Source: Phaeoceros laevis (Eukaryota > Anthocerotophyta > Anthocerotopsida > Notothyladales). From it: a stretch of DNA of 40,248 nt. The position numbers and the translations under genes were made by a program. The notes under the pieces are model-generated. The model made no database searches. It saw only the letters and a list, made by a program, of their open reading frames with translations, and was not told the DNA's origin. Position 1 is the first letter of the stretch. Each line of letters starts with the position of its first letter. Positions 18,799 through 29,000 of the stretch are shown here, piece after piece. Where the stretch lies: contig JBNGIQ010008281.1 in NCBI GenBank assembly GCA_049999765.1, positions 1 to 40,248 of the forward strand, given 5' to 3'.

Positions 18799-21092
18799 TT
18801 TTGTGTTGCTATATCGATGATGTGTTGGTGCACAGTCCGGATTTTGCTACCCACCTTCTACATCTAGAAGATCTGTTCATGCGGCTGAAGGGTGCCAATT
18901 TCCGTTGTCATCCCAGCAAATGTGAGTTTGCTATGGATACCGTTGTATACTTGGGGCATCGCATTGTGCCTGATGGCATCACCCCGCATCAAGCCAAGGT
19001 AGATGCTATTGCAGGTATGGCTGTGCCTACCGATCTGTCCAGGTTGAGAGCTTTCTTAGGGTTAGCTAACTATTACCGGACATATGTCCAGGATTTTAGC
19101 AAGATTGCAAGGCCCTTGTATGACCTACTCAAGAAAGATGTTGCCTGGATATGGACGGAGACATGTCAAGCCGCATTCAAAAGACTTAAAGCTAGTCTCA
19201 TGCAAATGCCTGTCATGCGCAGACCAGATTTTGACAAGCCCTTCCTGCTACATACTGATTGGAGTGCTCTTGGCATCGGAGCTGTGCTTGCACAAGTGGA
19301 CGAGGGAGGTACGGAACAGGTCATTGCTTATGCTTCTCGTAGTAACAATCGTGCTGAATCCAACTACTCGAGTTATGAAGGAGAATGCTTGGCAGTGGTA
19401 TGGTCTGTTATCCATTTTCGTCCCTACTTACATGGCCGCAGATTTACTATTGTTACTGATCATCAGCCTTTGCATTGGTTGATGACCAATGATAAGTTAA
19501 GTGGGAAGTTAGCCCGTTGGGCATTGTTGCTGCAAGAATATGACATGGAGATCTTGCACAGGCCAGGGCTGACACATCAAAATGCAGATGCTCTGTCTCG
19601 CAGCCCTATGCAATCCACTGTGGATGTTTCAGCAGCTAGGCAGGATTTTGATCATGCATATGTGCAGACTTCTGGTTGGACAGCAGCAGCATTTCTTTCG
19701 CTGCTGGTGAACACTGTAGCTCGGGCTGTGTCTACTCCTCAGCCCACCGACATATGGCACAATCATGCTAGCATGCAGTTTCTTAGAACTGGCAGCATGC
19801 CTGAAGGATGCTCGGCAGCTGAGAAGGATCGCATTTTTCATAGATGCAAACGGTTTGCATGGCGGACTGATCACTTGGTGCGTGTGCTGGCTCAAGGTGA
19901 ACGGGTGGTGCCACCACCACATGAGCGGCGTGCTCTTGTACAGCGGGTACATGATGAGATGGGTCATTTTGGAGTCAAGAGGACTTACAGCTTGTTGCTG
20001 CCACATTTCTTCTGGACAGGCATGTTTTCACAAGTACGTGAAGTGGTGGCGCGGTGTGAACAGTGTGACAGGGTGCGGGCACATTTTTCTGCCCGGCAGC
20101 CGGTGCTGCATCCACTGCCCATCCAGGGCCTTTTCTACAGATGGAGTTGCGACTTGGCTGGAGAACTCCCCAAGACCCCGCACGGTAACGTCTACGTAAT
20201 GGTGATGATTGAACATTTCAGCAAATGGGTAGAACTTGTAGCCTTGCCTAACAAGGAGGTTGCCACCACTAGTCAGGCCTTTTTAAACTGTGTACTCAGC
20301 CGCTTTGGAGCTTGTGCAGAGTGCTTAACAGATCAGGGTTCTGAATTTCGTGGTGCTTTCCAAGAAATGTTGGATTGGGCTCTTGTAGATCACCGTCGCA
20401 CCTCACGGGAGCATCCCCAGGCAGATGGTTTGGCGGAAAGAATGGTGTAGACTACAAAGAGGGGGCTGCGCAAGCTATGTATGGCGCAGCATCCGCATGA
20501 CTGAGATCTCATGCTACCCTACATAGCTATGGGGTACCGGTTTAGCAAGCAGGCTGCACTTAGTGATTTTTCGCCGTACTTTTTGCTGTTTGGGTGACAT
20601 CCAATCCCGCCATCTTCAATTGCTGCCACTATGGAGCAGGTTGTTGACTTGGACAACCCCAACACATGGGCTACTGTCATTTCAGACCGGGCGGCTTTGT
20701 TTCGGCGTGCGATCCCTATGGCCATGGGCAATCTGCAGATTGCGCAACATCGGGACACCCTTCGTTATGCTCATACTCGAGGTGGCAGCTATCTTCCTAA
20801 GGCGAGGAAATTCGAGCCAGGTGATTTTGTGTACTTAGAGAAGCAAACAGCTAACACCTTGGATACTGCAGTTAGCCGCATTATTTTGAGGGTGAAGCAG
20901 GTCAAGCCATCTGAAGTGCTGGTTTTACAAGGCCAAGATGACCGGACTTGGAATGATCATCAAAAAAACTGCGCGCCTTGTCACTTGCCCAACCTGGATC
21001 CTACAGTGGTTACAGCAGATTGGAGGCCTCCACCAGATTTCCCTTGTAAGGTTTGCTTGCGTATTGATGATGCAGTACAAATGTTAATGTGA
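18799..21092 (+). pseudogene. Gypsy (Ty3-type) pol: reverse transcriptase to integrase, 5'-truncated
   Basis: One frame runs from the transposon end to a stop at 21092. It begins in the reverse-transcriptase active site (CYIDDVLVHS). RNase H follows (LHTDWSALGIGAVLAQ, YEGECLAVVW, TDHQPLHWL), then the integrase zinc domain (H...H...CEQCDRV) and the integrase core (WSCDLAGELP, LTDQGSEFRGAF, SREHPQADGLAERMV). The C-terminal part includes YLPKARKFEPGDFVYL. Three nonsense codons (20448-20450 TAG, about 20502 TGA, about 20598 TGA) break it while the frame stays open. Protease, gag and the start of reverse transcriptase are absent from the window. Confidence 0.9.
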
Positions 21093-22586
21093 GATCATTG
21101 AAATAGCGGGTATCACATGTTTTTCTTACGGCCTCCTCTCACTTTAGTTCCTGATGGCATCTGGTCGTGCCCAGCATGCTCACCGTCTTCTTCATGACGG
21201 CTGCAGCATTGCTAGCTCAATGCTGGGAGGGGAGTGCGGTTTCCTCATTTTGTCTTGTGCAGGTCTGCTGCCGCTGTTGCCTATGCACAGCCAGCATTTT
21301 TTGTCTTGCTTGTTATCATTTCAGGTGTGCGTGCTGCTACTAATGCCCAGCCAGCACTTGCTGTTTGTGGTTTTTGCTTGATCAGGCCTGCTGCTACAGC
21401 AGCTGCACAGCTAGCCATGAGGGCTAAGGCTGTGTCACTGCTGGTTGTCTTTCCATGGGTAGCAGGCCATGCTTTCTTTCTTTGCATAGAATGATGTATC
21501 AATCTACTTTGCCTATGAATGTGGACACTATATTGTAGGATATGACTGTATCTTAGCACGACTGATTATAGCAAGGATGCCATGTAGCAAGACAGCTGTC
21601 AGGATATGCTGATAAGCATCTGCTGGGGCACACAGTTAGCTTGTAGGTAGATTGACAGCCATAGCTATATTCACATATACACATATTTACATATAGGTTT
21701 AGTTACAGTCATGGACATTAGCAAGTGTTCCTCTGCGTGGGAACTTAGTTAACGGCATGCTCAAGTAGCAGGCCAGCTTCAGTTATGCGCGAGTAGAGGC
21801 TGTGCATGCGACATTCATTGTGACTTGTGAGAAGCTCAAGGGACGCGATCATGGCGCCAAGATTGCAACGGCAAGGAAGATCTCAGCGCCCTAGCGCGGC
21901 CGTCTTAGGGCTGGCCAGCAGCCACCATCGGTAGTTTTGCAATTCTCCAGCACGAGCAGCCGCTTAGCGCTGCTGCCTTGTACATGACATTTCTGGATTT
22001 CACCTTTTTGCAAAGAAGCACTTGGGCTGTCGTCACAGCCTGACCTTTTGCATTTGTGTGTCGCAATCCCGGAATTGGTGAATGAGCTAACTCTGTTTCC
22101 ACTTTGTGCTTGCTTGCATGTGTCTCCCAGTGACATTCTGCTACGCTACGCATCGAAGCGCCGGTGCGGTTTCCTCATTTTGTCTTGTGCAGGTCTGCTG
22201 CCGCTGTTGCCTATGCACAGCCAGCATTTTCTGTCTTGCTTGTTATCATTTCAAGTGTGCTGTGCTGCTGCTAATGCCCAACCAGCACTTGCTGTTTGTG
22301 GTTTTTGCTTGATCAGGCCTGTTGCTACAGCAGCTGCACAGCTAGCCATGAGGGCTAAGGCTGTGTCACTGCTGGTTGTCTTTCCATGGGCAGCAGGCCA
22401 TGCTTTCTTTCTTTGCATAGAATGATGTATCAATCTACTTTGCCTATGAATGTGGACACTACATTGTAGGATATGACTATATCTTAGCACGACTGGTTAT
22501 AGCAAGGATGCCATGTAGCACGACACGTCGCCTTTTTCTGCTTCACTTCGTACGACTTCAAAATATTCTTTTTCAGTGGAGCAGAT
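21093..22586. repeat. 361-bp direct repeat pair after the Gypsy pol
   Basis: Copy 1 (21234-21594) and copy 2 (22164-22525) are direct repeats, nearly identical from GTGCGGTTTCCTCATTTTG to GCCATGTAGCA, with starts 930 bases apart. They lie in the 3' part of the Gypsy element and could be pieces of its untranslated region or LTR, duplicated. I cannot find TG...CA edges or a polypurine tract. The reading frames within them are short. The 569 bases between the copies, and the rest of this stretch, hold no recognisable gene. Confidence 0.65.
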
Positions 22587-23024
22587 CTATCTGAAATAGA
22601 CATCCATCGCAATATTTTCCTTCGTCCACGTTATTTCTCTATCAACCAACGCCATTGCTAATCTTGTCGTTTTCTGCAATAAAGTCACTTGTTTTTTCAA
22701 TTCATCTACCTCATTCTTCACATTCCGCAATTCATTTTTGAGCTCCAACCTACATTTGATAGGTGGAGCGGGTGAAGTTGTATCAATTTCGATGTCCACG
22801 GTACTTTGTGCCTCGCAGATATCAAAACTGTATATATCGTCATTTGCTCGACAGCTCATAACTGCAAATACTCCATCTTGTTCTTTACATCGTACCTGTG
22901 TAGCCCTAAATGTTGCTAAAACATCAGGCACCCTGACTCTGCCATCATATAGTGGAAAGCTATACTTTATACTGGAATCCTTATCCTCAAAAGTGACTTT
23001 GGCCATCATATACATATTTTCCAA
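22587..23024 (-). CDS. hypothetical 145-residue protein with coiled coil
   Basis: ATG at 23024, stop at 22587. The N-terminal half alternates hydrophobic and charged residues, as a small beta domain might (VTFEDKDSSIKYSFPL, DGVFAVMSCRANDDIYSFD). The C-terminal half is a likely coiled coil (ELKNELRNVKNEVDELKKQV) followed by ALVDREITWTKENIAMDVYF. I do not recognise it. It lies in locally AT-rich DNA between a Gypsy remnant and a miniature transposon. The codon content looks protein-like rather than random, but there is no neighbour or promoter that supports expression. Confidence 0.4.
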   Translation of the reverse strand: MENMYMMAKVTFEDKDSSIKYSFPLYDGRVRVPDVLATFRATQVRCKEQDGVFAVMSCRANDDIYSFDICEAQSTVDIEIDTTSPAPPIKCRLELKNELRNVKNEVDELKKQVTLLQKTTRLAMALVDREITWTKENIAMDVYFR

Positions 23025-23631
23025 ACTAAATCAGAAGATATGGAAGATATGTTTATCTCTGGTGTTTGGTTAGGCAAGAAGTCACACGTGCAGTAAAATG
23101 AAAGCTTTGCGTTCAAAAGACATAATCTGGAATGTGTTAGTGAATGAAAACTTGATAGGCAAGATTTTGAAATACTTGCTTGGCAGGTTTTGAGTGATAT
23201 AAGGTTGTTATAAGGTAATATAATTAAATCCTGTAGTCAGGATTTGTAGATATAGTGCTTTAATAATGCTGAAGAAGCTGTCAGTGAGAATACAGGTGAT
23301 ATAGTCAGAACCTTGCAAGCTGAGATGCTTTCAGGAAGGCCAAGAAAGCTGCAAGCAACTAATATGGTTAAACCGCCTCTAAGATTTTTAGGCTGGAAAA
23401 GAGCTTTTGAAAGACAGCTTTAAAGAAAGCTTAGACGGAACGCGCAACAACAACTTTTGCCACTTCAAAAACAAATGTGTTTAGAGTATAACATGTAGGT
23501 TGAGCTAATTTGAAAATGTGGGTAAAGCTCAAAAGGGAAAATTAGCTAAACTTGGAACTATGCCAATTAATTATAGCATGTAAAAAAAACTTTTGTTTTT
23601 TTATTAGAACTTCTAGGTCATATGAAGCACC
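23025..23631. other. AT-rich stretch without gene
   Basis: Locally AT-rich sequence with short homopolymer runs. I see no protein, RNA gene or inverted repeat in it. Confidence 0.5.
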
Positions 23632-23635
23632 TTAA

Positions 23636-23949
23636 CCCTTAATGACCCAGGCTTTGAATCGCCCATATCGGGCGCGTTTCTTATGACCAAGCTCTAAGGC
23701 CGGGCTGCCACCAAGAGACCCGGCACAATCTCTCCAATGTGACGGAAAACGGGGCCTTTGCTGGTCTCGTACAATCTTCTTACCAGATTGTTCCTCGCAC
23801 ATTACATTGTACACGTGGCAAGTAGGCTCATTGGATAGAGTTGGACTAGCTCTTTTGATTGGTAGTAAAAAAATTATTTTAAAAGCATTGCATGTGTAAT
23901 TGTTTTCAGGACAAAACTGGACAAATATGGCCTGTGGGGTCATTAAGGG
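23636..23949. mobile_element. piggyBac-like miniature transposon (MITE)
   Basis: A 314-base element flanked by TTAA on both sides (23632-23635 and 23950-23953). The terminal inverted repeats are CCCTTAATGACCC at each end. Termini beginning CCC beside a duplicated TTAA are the signature of the piggyBac superfamily. It has no transposase-coding capacity. An internal GC-rich part carries a small stem, CGCCCATATCGGGCG, near 23660. Confidence 0.85.
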
Positions 23950-24099
23950 TTAAGCCTGAGTAATCATGCGCCTAAGCGTGGCAAATGAAGGCTTGCGGAG
24001 TGTTCCAAAGTCCGAACAAAGATGTAACAAGCAGCTTCCGTGGTAATGCTTACTTTTCCTCTAGAAGGCGAGATGCACGATGATAGTTGTTCACTTGTA

Positions 24100-24231
24100 A
24101 GGAAACGGGAGCAGAAACGAGAGCTGGTGAGAGCGGGTGACTTCCGCTCTCGTTTCTTTGCAAGGAACGAGAGAGGGAGTCACTTACGCTCTCGTTTCGA
24201 AGTCACTAGTTCGAAGTCACTAGCGAGACTC
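24100..24231. repeat. short clustered repeats
   Basis: The word GCTCTCGTTTC occurs at about 24151 and 24199, and its complement-like form GAACGAGAG lies between them. CGAAGTCACTAG occurs twice in tandem near 24197-24225. These repeats could pair as stems. No gene is evident; the stretch lies just beyond the 3' end of the membrane-protein exon at 24368. Confidence 0.5.
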
Positions 24232-24367
24232 TAAGGGTGTTAAGCAATATACACACACACTAGCGTCAGGACGAAGTATGCCGGCCCGCATCTGGTGAAA
24301 CCAACGATGCCGGGGAGGACACCGCCCGCAATGCTCACAACGCTGACCACCACAGCAGTGCATAAAT

Positions 24368-25059
24368 TTATTCGGGTTTTTCTCCAGGCTTGAAGATTGC
24401 AACATAGAGACGGGGCAGCACAAATGAGAGGACGAGTGTAGCTATAAGGGTATACACCACCGTGACGATGCTGAGCAGCACCAACCTCGTTTTGGAGACG
24501 CTGCAGTGCACATCTGAATTACCTGGGAACATGTAATCATCTGCATATGTGACCGGCGCCATGGATTTGATTGATTGCTCTAGGTTGCTGGCCACCGAGC
24601 ACAGTGGAAGGTGCTTCCCGCAGTTCAAAGGCTGAGTTTCAAAATGACACACAGATAGATTTGGAGGATTCGGACTCTGTGGAGAAAAAGAGACATATCT
24701 CAATATCTAGAACAGTATGCCGTCCAGGCCGTCCTTCGAGTTAGACAGGAACCGGTGACAAGCGAAACAGAAACGACATGTATCCTGCCCGCAACCTGCC
24801 AACTAGCTTCAAGCAAGACAAGACGCATTTTGGAATTAAGATGCATATGCCGGCCTCTGTATGTATCCTGCCCTGCCCTCCAGGCTGGGGACGGTTGTTG
24901 TGCCGGCCCAGGCCCCAGAGCGATAATTTTAGCCTTTAGAATGACTTGTTACATACGAACTTGCCACCTCTACTTGTAGGTACCGCAAGTTTCAGAAACT
25001 GGATGAGCTTACAGGCTTGAAATCTTCCTGCCCTCGTTGCGGAAGAGACTGAACGACAT
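24368..25059 (-). CDS. small membrane protein, partial exon model
   Basis: The last exon, 24368-24676, is well marked. A pyrimidine-rich tract ending TCTCCACAG precedes SPNPPNLSVCHFETQPL, and the exon ends at a stop after FKPGEKPE. It encodes APVTYADDYMFP, then one strong transmembrane helix (LVLLSIVTVVYTLIATLVL) close to the C-terminus. A possible first exon, 25013-25059, starts at ATG (MSFSLFRNEGRKISS) and ends at a GTAAGC donor. Its phase does not fit the last exon directly, so a middle exon near 24750-24790 would be needed. Function unknown; it lies downstream of the coiled-coil gene on the same strand. Confidence 0.5.
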
Positions 25060-26077
25060 GGAAATTGACTAATCCCTGGCATATTTATAAATCAGTGCAA
25101 ATCCAGAAAGCAGGGATGAGTAAGTCTCTGTAGGCATAGATCCTCTTGACAGCATGTCTTTTAACAGAGGACAATGTAAAGCCTGCGCAATAGCAAGTAA
25201 AACGGTGCAGCATTTGCTCGATGACCAATATCTGTAGCGTACAAAATTGCCTGTGAGTGGGGCGCGAAACCTATTGACTCACTGAGCATAATCTGGGAGT
25301 TTTAATTCCGCAAGTACTGCAGACAGTCAAGTACTGAGGGCTGCTGAATGTTGAATCTCAGGCAGGCTGTTTTTGAAGGATTTCCTGTCGAGGCTTTTAA
25401 CTGCTTTTGCTCAGGTGTTGTGAGCTGGCCAGTGTGATGTTTGGAGTTCCTCACAGGGTGAACCTGATCTTGCAGATCTATTTTGTCATTTGCTGCACTA
25501 CCAGTATATGTATGATCATGGATGAATCCTGACGTTATGTGCCTCAAAACTTCCAGAAGGGCACAAGCTTGTATGGGATGCAGCCACCGTTGCAGTATCT
25601 AATCATAACCTCGATCTAGTCAGAACCGAATGCTGGCAGCACATGTGAGAATCGGTCAAGCAACCATCAATTGCTGCTACCATACAACACCATTCACCGC
25701 AATGGGACCTTCAACGGAAGTGAAGGCAATTGCCCACCACTTCAAAATCCAAGATGTGTAATCTTAACGGCAACGATGCGTACCTTGCCTTCATGGGACT
25801 ACGGCTTTCTACTTACCCCACAAGCCATACAACTTGTGTTTGACAAGCCTATCGGGCATCATCCAAAGAGGCCCCTGGGATTGCTGACATGAAGTGTTCT
25901 TCCTGTGTGCTGTTTACTCACAAGTACAGCATCATGCACTAGTGTACATCAGACATGATGAATGTATCTGTTCGAATGACGTGGAAGCTCTTCCCTGAAC
26001 ACATCTAACGACAAGCTATTTACTTGATTGATGTAGAAGCTTCTCCTGCCAACATGCTTGGGTACGATGGATGTTGA
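25060..26077. other. no clear gene; 3' flank of the coiled-coil gene
   Basis: Between the membrane-protein exons and the end of the coiled-coil gene. Two weak frames, 25302-25547 on the minus strand and 25671-25892 on the plus strand, lack any recognisable features. Part may be 3' untranslated region of the gene ending at 26078. Confidence 0.45.
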
Positions 26078-29000
26078 TTACCTGCTTTGCTGTCTGCTGC
26101 CCCAAATTCCACTGTTTGTCCCATGAATTCTACTAGTGCCGTTGACCCTGTTCACAACTCCATTTTCCATCCTCACATCAGTTCCGGAGCCAGAAGATGG
26201 TATTCCTCCAGGCACCTTTGCAGTTGCTCGTCCAGCAATACTCATATGGTCCCCATCTCCTTTTCCAATGTGGTTAGGATTTGCGTGGCTGGGACTGACA
26301 CCACTACTGTGATACAAATGGCTAGCATGCCCATCTACAAGCAGCCCTCCCGGACCTGGGTAATGATTCTCAGCGCTTGGTGACTGAGCAGTTCCTGTTC
26401 TCGAGGTTGGCAGTAATAGCACACCATCCTGTTCCGGCTCGGTTCCTAGCTTCAACGTTTTCGGAAATGAAGTCGACCCCTTACTGCTCCTTCCACGCAG
26501 CTGTGCGACAGGTGTAACAACAACAGGTTCCTGGAATCGCTCAATTGGTCCAGCAGCTACAGCTGCTGCTGCCCTTGCTACAGCTGTTTTCGCAGAGATA
26601 GAAGCACGTGCCCCTTCTCGAAGATGTATAAAATCCCCATCAAGAATGAAAAGCTGTGGTATGTCAGCCAAGATGGTAGATCAGAAAACCAGCAACCTAT
26701 GAACACGGGTGTGGCATTCACGCATTAGGTCACTCACCTCAGAATGAGAAGTGACAAACTCATCCAGCCTTCCAAATTGTTTCCTGTAGTCATGCCAGTG
26801 AAGAGGAGAAAGCATTTTCCCAAGTCTATTTGGCAACTGGAAGAACAACAACAACCACGTCCCCCATCAGGATACTGTGGACTAGCTTAGCCAAGTCACA
26901 TTATAATCGACAAATGTCTCGTACTTTTTTTCAAAAATCAATACTTACAGTTGAGCTGATCCTGATTCTGTCAGTCGCTTCAGCGGGGACAGCTCGAACA
27001 AGACAGGCGAGAAGAGATCTTTCGTCCAGTAGAACTGGTTCAGCCGAAATGCCATTCGCTCCTGGCTCTTTGCTAGTAGGTCCTGTTGCATGCGAGTCCT
27101 TGTAGGCCTCTGAACTACTCTGGGTGCCATCGGCTTGATCTGGAATTGAGGCAGGCACATCCTGGTGAACAACAACTCCAGACGCAGATGAGGACCTCCC
27201 TGCAGTGTGGTCAAAGCTACTGAAGAGCCCACGCTGATGCTGAAGCTGATGCGACTTAACAGAGCTATTATTGTGCAAATGTTGCTTTGAACTCGTCTTA
27301 TTGGGATGTCCTGGGGTATATGAGACCAGATGCTCTGGATCATCTATTATCTTCAGCAGCTCTTGAGCCTGAGACTAGAAGGTAGGATTATCAGCAATTT
27401 AACTTGGTATAACAGAGAAAAGTTTGCTTGACTGACAGCATATACCATCGCCACAAATTCAGTGAAGATCATTATCCTAGAAAGCACTACCACTCTACTG
27501 CACAGTACCTGGCGCCCTTGGTCTCCAGCTTGCTGAAGTCGTTGTTGAAGAACGGGCACCTCATCATGTGGCGGCTGTTCATTTTGCAGTAATTGGATCA
27601 CCTGCTCCTGATGACTGGGTTCTTCCAGCGGTAAGTCCACATTCCGCAGCAAACCAGCTGGGTGGGATGTTTCCAGACGTGCGCCTTGGGAGGCTCCCTG
27701 TGGCTGCTGAATGCGCTGAGCTTGGTCATATGGCGGATGATTGCTGAATTGTTGGTCAGGTTTCTGTAGACTGTCTTCATCTTGTCCAGCCTGATCATTT
27801 CCAGTGACTGGCTGATGTAAGTGTTTCCTGAATGTGATTGGAAGCACACTCTGACATTGCCCCGAACTGGATTTCTGTGCAGCATGGATGTAATGATGAC
27901 GGTTTGAAGCTGGGCGCTGTAATGAGGCACATACTTGCGGTTGATGTTGATGGTGAACAACCTGCCACCCATTTATGCTGGTTTTCACTCCAGTGTTGCT
28001 GCCAATGAATACCCTAACTCATGTTCACATCAAGCATCAATCAGGTGCGCATGATGTGTACCTGCTGATGATGAGCTGGAGATAGGTACTGCTGTGAGGG
28101 CAACACAGCTACAGCTGGCTGCAGCTGTGCTATGACTTCAGGAACTTGGGAAGGGGAGGGTAGCACCGTTGGGGCAATACTTTGTCTGCCATACTGACGC
28201 ATTGCGATGGGACCTGGCAGAGGCAGAACTGAAGCTGTACTTAGCGTCTTGGATGGAACAAGGGGCTGTACTGTTGAAACCCCAACCTGAACATGAATAG
28301 TCAGCCACAAGGCAATCAGTATGGATCTCCACAAAAAGAGTTGGGAAAATCTGCAGACAGATAGCACGTCTGCACTTTCTACTTTCACACGTTCAGTAGC
28401 AGCGGGAACATGGTAACCTTGAACGTGACACCAGGGTAGCCAACACCACCCAGCTGGTACTGATAGAAAGGCATCAAGAGATTCTGCAGCATCACAACTT
28501 ACACCAGTTCATTTTCGAGTTTGTACCTTAGAAATAGGCTCTGGCAAAAGGAGCTGAGCTCCTTCCAAAGACCCATTCTGAAAGATGGACCTTGTCTTGC
28601 TCCTAAGACCCTTAATGCCCTTCCCACCTGCTTCATCACTATACTCGTGATGAGAACTGGCTTCGCTGTCAGCCAGATGTGATTTTTTATCTTCTACATC
28701 AGTCTGATCAGTAGCACTTGATCCTTTCAGATGAAGATTTTGCTCCTTGACCTCATTGACCTCCATTTGCATCCTCTGAACAATTTGGGTGTGGTACCTT
28801 TCCACATCTGCTAGCTGGGCATGCCAAACAAGTAGTCAACCACAGAAGCAGCATTACAAGAAGTGACAGAGGTATTCCCAGTACGCAGTGTATCGGAACA
28901 GACATGTACTATCAGCGGTCAGTTGACAATAGTCAGGCCCACCTGACGCTGATACCCAAGCCACAGGTTATTAAGTTGATCAGTTCGCTCTCGAAGCTCT

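Noticed and set aside
18801-18830. A gene start at the right end of the transposon
   Set aside because: The frame opens without an ATG in the middle of the reverse-transcriptase active site, so this is a truncation point, not a start.
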